Below, in pieces: positions 18,576 through 28,341 of a DNA stretch of 64,000 bases. The notes beneath the pieces were generated by a model. It was not told where the DNA came from. It did not search any database and worked only from the letters and a program-made list of their open reading frames with translations. Origin of the DNA: Pedobacter psychrotolerans (GTDB lineage: Bacteria > Bacteroidota > Bacteroidia > Sphingobacteriales > Sphingobacteriaceae); assembly GCF_004340665.1 (NCBI RefSeq), contig NZ_SLWO01000009.1, forward strand, positions 124,001 to 188,000, read 5' to 3'. Within the stretch, counting starts at the first letter, position 1. The number at the start of each line of letters is the position of its first letter. A program made the position numbers and the translations under genes.

Positions 18576-19277
18576 CTAAACCTGTCCATAATAAGCTCCT
18601 GCACCATGCTTCCGTTCAAAGTGTTTTTCAATGAGCGAATCTTTCAACTTCGGTGCCTGCGGATTAATCTGTTGTGTTAACAAGGCCATTTGTGCTACTG
18701 CTTCTAAAACTGCACTGTTATATACCGCTTTTTCAGCAGTTTTTCCCCAGGTAAAAGGTGCGTGATTACCGACCAGGATCATTTCTACTTCCTTGTAGCT
18801 TAGTCCCAGACTTTGAAAGTGATTCATAATCTGAAAGCCAGTTTCATATTCGTAGTTCCCTTTAATCATGGCATCATCCATTGGTGGTGCGCAAGGAATA
18901 TCGACTGTTAAATGATCGGCATGCGTAGTTCCAAAAATCGGAATAGCCTTTTGTGCCTGCGCCCAGGCAGTTCCATAGGTAGAGTGGGTGTGTACCACGC
19001 CGCCAATATCTTCCCAATGTTTATATAAAACCGCATGCGTTTTGGTATCTGAAGATGGACGCAAACTTCCTTCAACAGTATTCCCATCAAAATCTACGAT
19101 CACCATTTTTTCCGGTGATAAATCTTCGTAAGGCACACCACTTGGTTTAATGGCAAAAACACCCTTAGCACGATCGGCTGCACTTACGTTCCCGAAAGTA
19201 AAGAGTACCAGTCCCAGCTTTGGCAACTGCATATTGGCCTGGTAAGCCTGTTCTTTTATATCCTGGTAATTGCTCAT
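18576..19277 (-). CDS. araD: L-ribulose-5-phosphate 4-epimerase
   Basis: 233 aa class II aldolase/epimerase, standard AraD length. It converts L-ribulose 5-phosphate to D-xylulose 5-phosphate. Visible zinc ligands are VHTHSTYGTAW (two His) and a third His in the C-terminal MILVGNHAPFTWG block. GNVSAADRAKGVFAIKPSGV near residue 29 is the phosphate and substrate loop. Its start overlaps the araB stop by 4 bp, so the two are translationally coupled. Confidence 0.96.
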   Translation of the reverse strand: MSNYQDIKEQAYQANMQLPKLGLVLFTFGNVSAADRAKGVFAIKPSGVPYEDLSPEKMVIVDFDGNTVEGSLRPSSDTKTHAVLYKHWEDIGGVVHTHSTYGTAWAQAQKAIPIFGTTHADHLTVDIPCAPPMDDAMIKGNYEYETGFQIMNHFQSLGLSYKEVEMILVGNHAPFTWGKTAEKAVYNSAVLEAVAQMALLTQQINPQAPKLKDSLIEKHFERKHGAGAYYGQV

Positions 19278-20971
19278 GACAAGTAAGGTTTTACGTCTTT
19301 TTTATTATGTTTTTCAAGGTATCTACCTAAGCCTAAGTAAGCCTGATAATGTTGGCGATACAATTTCTGCTTTTTCACACTTGGGGTATATTCTTTTTCA
19401 AAACCGGTACCCATAGCGGCCATCGCTGCCTCTATATTTGGATAGATCCCTGCTGCAACCGCTGCAAACATGGCCGCACCTAATGCGCAGGTATGTTCGA
19501 AACGGTGAATTCTGATGGGCATTTCCAATACATCAGCCATCATTTGCATAATGTAAGCTGATTTTTTAGCCACACCACCAATACCGATAATTCCCTTAAC
19601 TGGAACACCCTGCTCTTTAAAACGATCTACAATGGCTTTTGCACCGAAACAAGTTGCAGCAGCCAAAGCACGGAAAAATCTTGGTGCATCTGTACCTAAA
19701 CCTAAACCGGTAATGGCACCTTTAAGCTCCTGATTAGCATCAGGCGTTCTCCTACCATTTAACCAATCAATGGCTAATTCAGCATAATCATCATCATCTA
19801 AAGCTTCAGCTTGCTGACTTAGATTGGCAATGATTTTACTTTCCAATTCGTCTTTTAAAGCAATGGCTGTTGCTTCGTCAATTAAATCTGATTCGGTTAA
19901 TAAATGATTTAAAGGCCAGCTGATCAGGTTTTTAAACCAGGCATAAACATCGCCGAAGGCAGACTGACCTGCCTCTAAACCTGCCATACCTGGAATGACA
20001 GAACCATTCACTTGTCCGCAGATACCGCCGATTAGTTTGCCATGTAAATCCTGACTAGGCGCAACCAATATATCGCAGGTACTGGTTCCCATCACTTTAC
20101 TTAAATAGTAAGGCTCAATCTGTCCACCAACTGCCCCCATGTGCGCATCGAAGGCACCTACGCCGATTACCACATCTGTATTTAAACCTAATTTTCCTGC
20201 CCATTCCTCACTTAACGTTCCAGCAGAAATATCTGAAGTGTAAGTATCATTAAATAATTTATCTCTAAATCCGGCTAAAAGCGGATCAAGGCTGCTAAAG
20301 AAATCTTCAGGAGGTAAGCCATTGAATTCTTCGGCCCATAAAGCTTTATGTCCGGCCGCACAACGACTGCGTTTCATGGTGGTTACATCTGTTCCACCAC
20401 TTAATAAGAATGGAATCCAGTCGCAATGTTCCACCCATGATGCAGCACCTTTTACTATAGACGAATCAACCCTTAAAGTGCGCAATAATTTTGCCCAAAA
20501 CCATTCAGAAGAATAGATCCCACCTACGTATTTAAGGTAGTTCACCGGGAATTTTGTGGCATGCTCATTAATTTCAGCAGCTTCTTTAACAGCAGTATGG
20601 TCTTTCCAAAGCACAAACATGGCATTTGGATTTTCCTCGAAACCAGAGGTGAGTGCCAGGGGAGTGCCAGTGGCATCAACCGCAACCGGACTAGAACCTG
20701 TGGTATCAATAGAGATCCCTTTAACCAAATGAGCAATTTCTGCACCACCAGCTTTTTCAATACAAGCTTTAATGGTGTGTTCTAAACCCTCAATATAATC
20801 TAATGGATGCTGTCTGAATTGATTGGCAGATGGTTTACAATATAAACCTTTTTGCCATCGGGGATAAAGAAAAACAGAAGCTGAAATTTCTTTTCCGTTT
20901 GCGGTGTCGACCAGAACCGAACGAACAGAGTCCGTCCCGTAATCTACACCAATTACATAGTTTGCGCTCAT
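19274..20971 (-). CDS. araB: Ribulokinase
   Basis: 565 aa FGGY-family kinase, the usual AraB length. It phosphorylates L-ribulose with ATP. Evidence: YVIGVDYGTDSVRSVLVD at the N-terminus (ATPase-fold phosphate 1 loop), ISIDTTGSSPVAVD, VIGVGAFDAHMGAVGGQI and GIGGVAKKSAYIMQMMADV near the C-terminus (adenosine loop). First gene of the araB-araD-araA operon. A 31-bp palindrome lies just upstream of the start codon and is the likely operator for the AraR-like regulator encoded at 45060-45758. Confidence 0.96.
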   Translation of the reverse strand: MSANYVIGVDYGTDSVRSVLVDTANGKEISASVFLYPRWQKGLYCKPSANQFRQHPLDYIEGLEHTIKACIEKAGGAEIAHLVKGISIDTTGSSPVAVDATGTPLALTSGFEENPNAMFVLWKDHTAVKEAAEINEHATKFPVNYLKYVGGIYSSEWFWAKLLRTLRVDSSIVKGAASWVEHCDWIPFLLSGGTDVTTMKRSRCAAGHKALWAEEFNGLPPEDFFSSLDPLLAGFRDKLFNDTYTSDISAGTLSEEWAGKLGLNTDVVIGVGAFDAHMGAVGGQIEPYYLSKVMGTSTCDILVAPSQDLHGKLIGGICGQVNGSVIPGMAGLEAGQSAFGDVYAWFKNLISWPLNHLLTESDLIDEATAIALKDELESKIIANLSQQAEALDDDDYAELAIDWLNGRRTPDANQELKGAITGLGLGTDAPRFFRALAAATCFGAKAIVDRFKEQGVPVKGIIGIGGVAKKSAYIMQMMADVLEMPIRIHRFEHTCALGAAMFAAVAAGIYPNIEAAMAAMGTGFEKEYTPSVKKQKLYRQHYQAYLGLGRYLEKHNKKDVKPYLS

Positions 20972-20975
20972 AACA

Positions 20976-21006
20976 ATAAATAATCGTCTAATTAACGTTT
21001 ATTTAT
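20976..21006. promoter_or_regulatory. Predicted AraR-type operator upstream of araB
   Basis: Inverted repeat ATAAATAATCGT - 7 bp - ACGTTTATTTAT, 11 of 12 positions symmetric. It lies 5-35 bp upstream of the araB start codon. A second palindrome with the same AATCGT-N7-ACG core and identical 7-bp spacing precedes the aldose epimerase gene (46499-46529). Shared spacing and location at two arabinose-related leaders suggest one regulator. The binding protein is inferred. Confidence 0.65.
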
Positions 21007-21488
21007 TCGGATTATAAAATTTTATGAAAATTTGTTAAAAGAAATTTTCGATAGGCGAGTAATTTAAATTAAGCAGAATTCATTTCCATGTATCGGATGG
21101 CGTCTCACCAACCAGTGGATTGAGTGGTAACCTTCTATCTTACCTATAAATTTAATGGTATGAACAGATTTAGGGAATAAACTTAGAATGGTTGGTGTGA
21201 GTAATTACCCAATCTTCGCGTTCTCTGTGATTTTTTCTCTTTGGCCTCTGTGGTTAATAAAGGCATCAAGCGGAATTGTTAGGGTAATAAGTATTTAGGC
21301 ATACATTTTCGACTATCGGTATTGTCTCACCAACAGAAAAACCCACGTCTGTAATTAATGTGTTTAATAAACTAACGAGATAAAACTTATAATGGTTGGT
21401 GGGAGTAATTACCTAATCTTCGCGTTCTCTGCGATTTTTTCTCTTTGGCCTCTGTGGTTAAAAGTCATCAACCAATGGTTCAAAAGAA
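21007..21488. repeat. Intergenic spacer with duplicated 77-bp segment
   Basis: No gene. Two similar segments, 21181-21257 and 21384-21461, share ATGGTTGGTG, AATCTTCGCGTTCTCTG and CTCTTTGGCCTCTGTGGTTAA. Each is preceded about 70 bp upstream by a CTCACCAAC half-hairpin. These words are typical non-coding Bacteroidota filler and may be remnants of a repeat family. Confidence 0.65.
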
Positions 21489-21512
21489 AAGCCCTACATT
21501 TCTGTAAGGCTT
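21489..21512 (-). terminator. Terminator of the CDGSH gene
   Basis: A stem of 10 pairs with one mismatch (AAGCCTTACA / TGTAGGGCTT on the minus strand) and a 4-nt loop, followed by TTCTTTTG. It lies 17 bp beyond the stop codon. Confidence 0.75.
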
Positions 21513-21529
21513 CCTGTAAAAATAATTAT

Positions 21530-21754
21530 TTATACTTTTTTTGGAGGCAAATCAAAAGCTATTGCATCGTGTTCGAAATGGCCTTTATGTGCACCATCGC
21601 AAAAAGGTTTGTTTTGAGAAAGGCCGCAACGGCAGATGGATAAAACTTCTCTGCCTTGTAAACCATAGGCGTTTCCATTTTTATCAACAATTTCGAAATC
21701 GCCTTCAATTTTAACTGATCCGTTATTATTAATTGTAAGTTTTGTTTTAGACAT
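21530..21754 (-). CDS. CDGSH iron-sulfur domain protein
   Basis: 74 aa protein with the complete 2Fe-2S ligand set of mitoNEET-type CDGSH domains: CRCGLSQNKPFCDGAH (three Cys and one His). No membrane anchor or signal peptide, so probably a soluble cytoplasmic redox or cluster-carrier protein. Single-gene transcript with its own terminator; no functional link to its neighbours is evident. Confidence 0.9.
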   Translation of the reverse strand: MSKTKLTINNNGSVKIEGDFEIVDKNGNAYGLQGREVLSICRCGLSQNKPFCDGAHKGHFEHDAIAFDLPPKKV

Positions 21755-22178
21755 GATGTTTTGTTTGTGTAGGGCAAAACTAAAATAATTTTAACGATTT
21801 GATTGGAGATATTGCAGTTTAGAAACATTCCGTTTTAATCCAGCCAGGTCATTTAGCAATGATTCCGTAACGTTAAAATATACTGGATTGATGAATATAT
21901 TTGGTGTGCATGATTATACTACATCATATTCGCACTGCAAGCTTATTTTGGAGTAAAATATTAATTTACCCCCTATTAATTATCGTATTACCCCTCACGC
22001 TGTCTGCAATATTTATAGTTACTTTGACTTAATCAAATATAAATGTTTATGATCTGAAAAAACTACGCCAAAGCGCCGTATCCGGGTGCCCGACAAAACG
22101 CCTTTTCAATAATGACTAAAGCGTAAACTGATCTAAAAAGATTGGTTCCTTCCAAAAAAATATACTAACCAAATCATT
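21755..22178. other. Long leader upstream of susC
   Basis: 424 bp without a gene. It probably contains the divergent promoters of the CDGSH gene and susC. Seen are a possible single arabinose-type half-site TTAATTATCGT at 21976-21986 and a GC-rich patch with a CGGGTGCCCG palindrome near 22084-22093 in an otherwise AT-rich leader. No adjacent sigma/anti-sigma or hybrid two-component regulator exists. Confidence 0.4.
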
Positions 22179-25100
22179 ATGCTAAAAAAACTACTATTCT
22201 CTTTAAGATGTATACCCCTGTTATTTGCTGTAATTCTATTTTTGAATGTCAGTGGTAATAGTTTGTATGCCCAAACGCCAGGCTCAGAAACTTCAGGAGT
22301 AATCCTTGATGTAAAAGGTCAGCCCATTCCTGGTGCAACTATTAAAAATGAAAAAACCGCAAAAGTAGCCATATCTGATGGAAACGGGCGATACAAAATT
22401 GCTGCAGCCAAAGGTGAAACATTAACCTATACATTTGTTGGCTATACTTCCAAAACAATTGTATTTGATAATCAGAATCAATTAAATATAACATTAACCG
22501 AAGCTTCTGATAAGACACTCAATGAAGTGGTAGTGGTGGGTTATGGTACACAGAAAAGATCCGACGTTACAGGTTCGGTGGTGTCTGTGCCAAAATCCAG
22601 GTTATCACAGCTTCCGGTAACCAATATTCTTCAGTCTATCCAGGGCGCTGTTGCCGGTGTAAATATTACTTCTTCTTCATCTGTTCCGGGTAGTCAACCC
22701 AATGCATTAATCAGAGGTCAGAACTCCATCTCAGCAAGTGCTGGCCCCTATGTGGTGGTTGATGGTGTGCCTTTAACCAAAACAGGTGGCTCATTAAATG
22801 ACATTAATCCAAATGATATTGCATCAGTAGAAATCCTGAAAGATGCCAGTGCTACGGCTATTTATGGTACAAACGGTTCAAATGGTGTAATTCTAATTAC
22901 AACTAAAAGAGGTACAACCGGTAAACCGGTCATTCGTTACAATGGTTATGCTGGTATTGATAACATCGCTCATATTTTAGAACCGAGAAGTGGTGAAGAA
23001 TATGTGCAGAAATATGCAGATTTTCTTAAGCAAACCAATCAAACGCAAACCAGACCTGTTCCAAATGTTGGTGAATTAGCAGCCTATAATGCAGGTACAA
23101 CAACTGATTGGGTTGATGAAGCGACACAACAAGGTGTGATTCAAGACCATAACGTTAGTGTTTCTGGCGGAACGTCCGATGTAAAATATTTTATTTCAGG
23201 TGATTATCTCGATCAGAAAGGCGTAATTAAAGGTTACCAGTTCAACCGGATCGGTTTGCGTTCTAATTTAGATGTGAACGTAACCAGTTTCTTAACGGTT
23301 GGTACTTCTTTATTCCTCACCAGCAATAATTTTGATGGTGGCAGAGCTAATTTATTATTAGCCACAGCAATGAGTCCATATGGGCAGGAATATAATGCAA
23401 ATGGCAGTTACAAGATTTTCCCGATGGAACCGGAGTTGTTGTACACTAATCCATTATTAGGTTTAAAAACCACCCAAATCAGCAGAACAACCAATGTGAA
23501 CGGGAATGGATATGCGGAGATTAAATTTCCAGGAGCCTTAACCGGATTAAAGTTCAGGTTAAATGCAGGATATACTTATTTCCCTGAAAGACGAGGTAGT
23601 TATGTTGGGCGTTTAGCCAACGATAATAATGGTACGGCAAGCAGTTTCAATGCCTCTACGAACAGTTATACTATTGAGAATATATTAACGTATTCAAAGG
23701 ATATTAAAAAGCACCATTTCGATTTCACGGCATTGTACAGTGCGCAGGAACGTAAATACAATTCAACAACAGCAGGTGCCGTTGGCTTTATCAACGATGA
23801 ATTAGGTTTAGATAATATTGGTTCAGGCGCTACACAAACCAGCAGTTCTTACCGCGACAGATATGGACTCAACTCTCAGATGGGACGTTTGTTTTATTCC
23901 TATGATAGCCGCTATTTATTAACCTTAACGGCACGTAGAGATGGTTCTTCTGTATTTGGAGCAAACACCACGAAATATGGTGTTTTCCCTTCGGCAGCCA
24001 TAGGATGGAACATTACCAATGAAAGTTTCATGAAAGATATCAAAGCCATCAGCAATTTGAAATTAAGGCTTTCATATGGTAAAACCGGTAATGAAGCCGT
24101 TGGCGTTTATAAGACTATCACCACAGAAGGAGCGGTACGTTCTCCTTTCAATGGAATCAGTACCATTGGTGTAGCGCCTAATAATCTGGGGAATATTTTA
24201 TTACAATGGGAAACGACTAAAACGGCTAATCTTGGTTTAGATTTTGGTCTTCTGAACAATAGAATTACGGGTAGCATAGAAGCTTATCAGAATAAAACCA
24301 GCGGTTTGTTGCTCAGCAGAAGTCTACCCATTATCACAGGTTATTCTAATGTTTTGGAAAATATCGGAAAGACCACTAATAAGGGTTTAGAGCTAACATT
24401 GACTACGCAAAACTTTGCCGGGAAAAATTTCCGTTGGGAAACCATGATTGTTTTTGCCACCAATAAAAATAAAATCACCGATTTATATGGTGATGGAAAA
24501 GATGACTTAGGCAACAGATGGTTCATCGGCCAACCCATCAATGTAGTTTACGATTACAAAATGACAGGCGTTTGGCAAACTGGGGAAGATGTTTCCAAAC
24601 AAGATCCAACAGCAAAACCGGGTAGCCTGAAATTTGCTGATTTAAATGGTGATGGAAAAATTACAGCCGATGACAGAACGATTTTAGGGCAGACAGCTCC
24701 AAAATGGACTGGTGGTATTACCAATACATTTCACTATAAAAATTTGAATTTAAGTGTGTTTATTCAAACAGCACAAGGCATGACGAAGAACAATCCTGAC
24801 TTAACTTATGGTGATGAAACTGGAAGAAGAAATACACCGGCAGAAATTGGGTATTGGACACCTGAAAATCAAAGTCAAACACGCCCTGCATTATCCTATA
24901 ATAATACATTAGGCTATGGATATGCTTCTGATGCCAGCTACACCAGAATAAAGGATGTTACCTTGAGTTATGTTTTTTCACAAAATATGCTGGATAAACT
25001 TCACTTAGGCGGTTTAACCATTTATGCCAGTGGCCGTAACCTGCATACGTTTACCAATTGGGTAGGCTGGGACCCTGAGCAAACTTTTTACACCCGAGGA

Positions 25101-25205
25101 TCAGGGAATTCAGGTGCAAACCAACAAGCATTTTCTGCAGATTGGACAAATAACTATCCGGTTACGAGAACATTTGTTTTGGGTTTAAATGTTTCATTAC
25201 GTTAA
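22179..25205 (+). CDS. SusC/RagA-family TonB-dependent receptor
   Basis: 1008 aa outer-membrane receptor. It has a signal peptide (ending SLYAQ), a carboxypeptidase-D-like regulatory domain (residues about 38-110; GVILDVKGQPIPGATI, FVGYTSKTI), the NEVVVVGYGTQKRSDVTGSV TonB/plug junction, a plug with IEILKDASATAIYGTNGSNGVILITTKRG and a C-terminal beta-barrel ending in TRTFVLGLNVSLR. It imports glycan fragments with the SusD-like lipoprotein encoded 10 bp downstream. No glycosidase lies directly beside it. The araBDA operon on the other side makes an arabinose-containing substrate plausible but unproven. Confidence 0.96.
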   Translation: MLKKLLFSLRCIPLLFAVILFLNVSGNSLYAQTPGSETSGVILDVKGQPIPGATIKNEKTAKVAISDGNGRYKIAAAKGETLTYTFVGYTSKTIVFDNQNQLNITLTEASDKTLNEVVVVGYGTQKRSDVTGSVVSVPKSRLSQLPVTNILQSIQGAVAGVNITSSSSVPGSQPNALIRGQNSISASAGPYVVVDGVPLTKTGGSLNDINPNDIASVEILKDASATAIYGTNGSNGVILITTKRGTTGKPVIRYNGYAGIDNIAHILEPRSGEEYVQKYADFLKQTNQTQTRPVPNVGELAAYNAGTTTDWVDEATQQGVIQDHNVSVSGGTSDVKYFISGDYLDQKGVIKGYQFNRIGLRSNLDVNVTSFLTVGTSLFLTSNNFDGGRANLLLATAMSPYGQEYNANGSYKIFPMEPELLYTNPLLGLKTTQISRTTNVNGNGYAEIKFPGALTGLKFRLNAGYTYFPERRGSYVGRLANDNNGTASSFNASTNSYTIENILTYSKDIKKHHFDFTALYSAQERKYNSTTAGAVGFINDELGLDNIGSGATQTSSSYRDRYGLNSQMGRLFYSYDSRYLLTLTARRDGSSVFGANTTKYGVFPSAAIGWNITNESFMKDIKAISNLKLRLSYGKTGNEAVGVYKTITTEGAVRSPFNGISTIGVAPNNLGNILLQWETTKTANLGLDFGLLNNRITGSIEAYQNKTSGLLLSRSLPIITGYSNVLENIGKTTNKGLELTLTTQNFAGKNFRWETMIVFATNKNKITDLYGDGKDDLGNRWFIGQPINVVYDYKMTGVWQTGEDVSKQDPTAKPGSLKFADLNGDGKITADDRTILGQTAPKWTGGITNTFHYKNLNLSVFIQTAQGMTKNNPDLTYGDETGRRNTPAEIGYWTPENQSQTRPALSYNNTLGYGYASDASYTRIKDVTLSYVFSQNMLDKLHLGGLTIYASGRNLHTFTNWVGWDPEQTFYTRGSGNSGANQQAFSADWTNNYPVTRTFVLGLNVSLR

Positions 25206-25215
25206 TCTTATCATC

Positions 25216-26841
25216 ATGAAAAAAAATATCATCATACTTACTTCCTTATCCATATTGTTTTTTGCCTTTTCCTCTTGCAAAAAAGCTTTCCTGGATGAGA
25301 AACCATTTTCGGCCTATACGCCCTTAACGCTTACGGATTCATTGGGTTTTGAAGCTTCGTTAATTGGATTATATAACCATACCAGTACCATATTTTCCTG
25401 GAGTGATCAGCAGGGCTGGCCAAGTGTTTGGCAAGTTGGAACCGATGTGGCGAATGCCACGAATAACCAGCAGGGCGTAGAAATTCCTTATTATAATTAC
25501 GAAACGTTAACGCCAACTGATAATGGTGCTGCACGTACCTGGAACAGGAACTACATCATGGTGAATTTAACCAACATTATTGTAGATGGAATTGACAACC
25601 CTGCCACCACAACCATCAGTGCGAAAGGCAAAAACCAGATCAGTGCCGAAGCTAAATTTTTCAGGGCATACGCTTACAATAACTTGGCTACACTATTTGG
25701 TGGTGTACCTTTAATTACCCATGCTTTATCGGGTCCTAAAATTGATTTCGTTCGCGCACCTATAGCTGATGTGAATAATTTTATTGTGGCAGATTTAGTG
25801 TTCGCTGCAGCCAATCTTCCAGATATTGAATCAGTAAAAACCAATACGAAGGGTAAAATGTATGGCAGAGCCAATAAGTTTATGGCCATGCAACTTTTAG
25901 CAGAGGTTTATTTAAGGATAGGTAAGCCAGACCTGGCTGAGCAACAGGCACAAGCAATTATCAATAGCGGCAGGTTTAGTTTGATTAAAAACCGTTATGG
26001 TGTAAAAACCAGTCAGCCAGGTGATTATTATTCTGATATGTTCCAATATGGCAATGAGAGAAGATCGCAAGGAAATACCGAAGCCATCTGGGTTTTAGAA
26101 CAAGAAAATCCGAATACTGTAGTCGGCGGTATTACAGATAGTCCACAGCAAAGAAGGGTATGGGGTGCCGCATATTACAACATTGCCGGTATGACGGTTG
26201 CCGATTCGTTGGGTGGACGCTCCGTTGGCAGGTTACGATTAAGTAACTGGGTACTGTATCGTTTGTATAAAGGAAATGATATTCGCAATTCACAATACAA
26301 CATCCGCCGGAAATATTATTATAATGATCCAAGTCCAACCTATGCGGCAATATATGGCAAACAGGTTCCTTTTTCTGGTCCGGATACGTTGATTAACATT
26401 TGTCCAAGTACTACCAAATGGGGCGCTTTTGATCCGAATGATACTTTTGGTTATGCCATGATTAAAGATTTTATTTTAATGCGATTAGGTGAAACTTATC
26501 TCTTACTTGCCGAGGCGCAAGTTGCGCAAGGTAAAACCGCTGAAGCCGCTACCAGTATTAATGTATTAAGAACAAGGGCTAACGCTGCACAGGTGAGTGC
26601 CACAGATATGACAAAAGATTTTATTCTGGATGAACGGGCCAGAGAACTGATTGGTGAGGAGAACAGAAGAATGACCTTAATGAGAACCGGAACATTGGTA
26701 GAACGGGCACTTCGTTTAAACTCAAACGATGCATCAAAACCAATCACAGGCTTAACTACAAAAGCATTGTTATTGCCTATTCCGTTGAATGAAATACAAT
26801 TGAACAAGGATGCTGTTTTAACACAAAATCCAGGTTATTAA
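25216..26841 (+). CDS. SusD/RagB-family outer-membrane lipoprotein
   Basis: 541 aa from ATG 25216, chosen over the upstream in-frame ATG at 25189, which overlaps susC, because it gives a clean lipoprotein signal (MKKNIIILTSLSILFFAFSSC, Cys +1). The SusD fold is indicated by AEAKFFRAYAYNNLATLFGGVPLITHAL, TPR-like helices (FMAMQLLAEVYLRIGKPDLAEQQAQ) and the C-terminal block ILDERARELIGEENRRMTLMRTG then LLPIPLNEIQLN. It captures glycans at the cell surface for the SusC-like receptor. Confidence 0.95.
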   Translation: MKKNIIILTSLSILFFAFSSCKKAFLDEKPFSAYTPLTLTDSLGFEASLIGLYNHTSTIFSWSDQQGWPSVWQVGTDVANATNNQQGVEIPYYNYETLTPTDNGAARTWNRNYIMVNLTNIIVDGIDNPATTTISAKGKNQISAEAKFFRAYAYNNLATLFGGVPLITHALSGPKIDFVRAPIADVNNFIVADLVFAAANLPDIESVKTNTKGKMYGRANKFMAMQLLAEVYLRIGKPDLAEQQAQAIINSGRFSLIKNRYGVKTSQPGDYYSDMFQYGNERRSQGNTEAIWVLEQENPNTVVGGITDSPQQRRVWGAAYYNIAGMTVADSLGGRSVGRLRLSNWVLYRLYKGNDIRNSQYNIRRKYYYNDPSPTYAAIYGKQVPFSGPDTLINICPSTTKWGAFDPNDTFGYAMIKDFILMRLGETYLLLAEAQVAQGKTAEAATSINVLRTRANAAQVSATDMTKDFILDERARELIGEENRRMTLMRTGTLVERALRLNSNDASKPITGLTTKALLLPIPLNEIQLNKDAVLTQNPGY

Positions 26842-26906
26842 TAAAGAAAAGTTGGTTAGTTTTTCGGGTCGTCTTCGGATGGCCCGATTATTAGTCTCAA
26901 CACACT

Positions 26907-27612
26907 GTCATTCAGAGCGAAGCGAATAATCTCCAACCGATAGACACCGAACCCAACCTTAGCTACTGACTAACTATACCATCTTCTATTTATCAGCACC
27001 CTAAACGCAGTGTCATTCAGAGCGAAGCGAAAAATCCCCAACCGATTAACATTGAACCCAAGCTTATCTACTGACTAACTATACCATCTTCTATTTATCA
27101 GCGCCCCAAACACATCGTCATTCAGAGCGAAGCGAAGAATCTCCCAACCGATTGACACGGAATCCAACCTTAGCTACTGACTAACTAAACCATCTTCTAT
27201 TTATCAGCACCCCAAACGCACTTGTCATTCAGAGCGAAGCAAAGAATCCCCAACCGATTAACACGGAATCCAACCTTAGCTACTGGCTAACTATACCATC
27301 TTCTATTTATCAGCACCCCAAACGCACTTGTCATTCAGAGCGAAGCGAAGAATCTTCCAACCAATAGACACAGAATCCAACCTTAGCTACTGACTAACTA
27401 TACCATCTTCTACTTACCAGCACCCCAAACGCACTGTCATTCAGAGCGAAGCGAAGAATCTCCAACCGACTAACACTGAACCAACCTTAGCTACTGACTA
27501 ACTATACCATCTTCTATTTATCAGCACCCTAAACGCACTGTCATTCAGAGCGAAGCGAAGAATCCCCAACCAATTAACACTAAACCAACATTAACTACTA
27601 GCTAACTAACAA
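26907..27612 (+). repeat. Seven-copy tandem repeat, 104-107 bp unit
   Basis: GTCATTCAGAGCGAAGCGAA occurs at 26907, 27012, 27117, 27224, 27330, 27436 and 27540. Each copy continues with AATCTCCAACCGATTAACAC, CCTTAGCTACTGACTAACTA and CCATCTTCTATTTATCAGCA words. Copies differ by scattered substitutions and 1-3 bp length changes. The array fills the spacer between susD (plus strand) and a minus-strand lipoprotein gene. There are no variable spacers or cas genes, so it is not CRISPR. Confidence 0.92.
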
Positions 27613-27645
27613 AAGAGTGCATCAGGAAAATCTATTTTTCCTAAA

Positions 27646-28215
27646 TTAATTTTTCTCTTCAAACCGAATCCAATCCTTCAAAATATAAATAGGGGTGAGC
27701 ACAGTTTTATCTTTGATGAAATTGGCTTTGATAAAATTTCCTGCATTTGAAAGGTATTTAATTTCTGAGTTAATCATATCCGTAGTCGAATAATAAGCCC
27801 CATACGGACAATGGTATGGATTCCCTTTAACATCTGAGGTAAATACAGAAAAAAAGATAAGCTTCTTGGAATTGGTATCCGGTTGTTCATATCCAAAAAT
27901 CCGGTAATCTTCCCTGATATTTCCATATACCATTAATGAACTATCTTGAAGGCTAATGATGGCCTTTTGAAAAGCATCTTCATTCATTTGCGTGGCCTCA
28001 GCATTTCTGATGGTATCAGGCTGATGTACTTTGGTTGAACTAATGTGCTCATTGGGTTTGATTTTGGAAATGCCGTCAGTTTTACTCGTATCAGGAAGCC
28101 TGGTTTTTACGGTTTTGTTATTGTTATTGCCGCAACTCATGGCCAACATACAAATGGTCATCATTGATAAACCTATCCAATGGAAGAAATAATTAAATGC
28201 GCTTGGTTTGGTCAT
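27646..28215 (-). CDS. Hypothetical lipoprotein
   Basis: 189 aa. A hydrophobic N-terminus ending in LAMSC followed by GNNNNK gives a probable lipoprotein signal (Cys near residue 28) with an Asn-rich linker. The remainder (residues about 70-189) is a globular domain of unknown family with YREDYRIFGYEQPD, FFSVFTSDVKGNPYHCPYGAYYS and ILKDWIRFEEKN. It is downstream of, and on the same strand as, the Lamassu-like operon, but separated by another hypothetical gene and 126 bp, so membership is uncertain. Confidence 0.7.
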   Translation of the reverse strand: MTKPSAFNYFFHWIGLSMMTICMLAMSCGNNNNKTVKTRLPDTSKTDGISKIKPNEHISSTKVHQPDTIRNAEATQMNEDAFQKAIISLQDSSLMVYGNIREDYRIFGYEQPDTNSKKLIFFSVFTSDVKGNPYHCPYGAYYSTTDMINSEIKYLSNAGNFIKANFIKDKTVLTPIYILKDWIRFEEKN

Positions 28216-28341
28216 CTTTTAGTGAAATTTGTCTTAACTGATTTAATCCTGAACTGCTGGTAATCAAAATGCAAATTAAATATGGAGAAGAAAAAATAAT
28301 TTCCACTAATTGCTGCGTTATTTCTTGTAAGCTATCAAAAG

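Noticed and set aside
26907-27612. Regular repeats that might be taken for a CRISPR array
   Set aside because: The whole 106-bp unit is conserved, with no unique spacers, and no cas genes are present.
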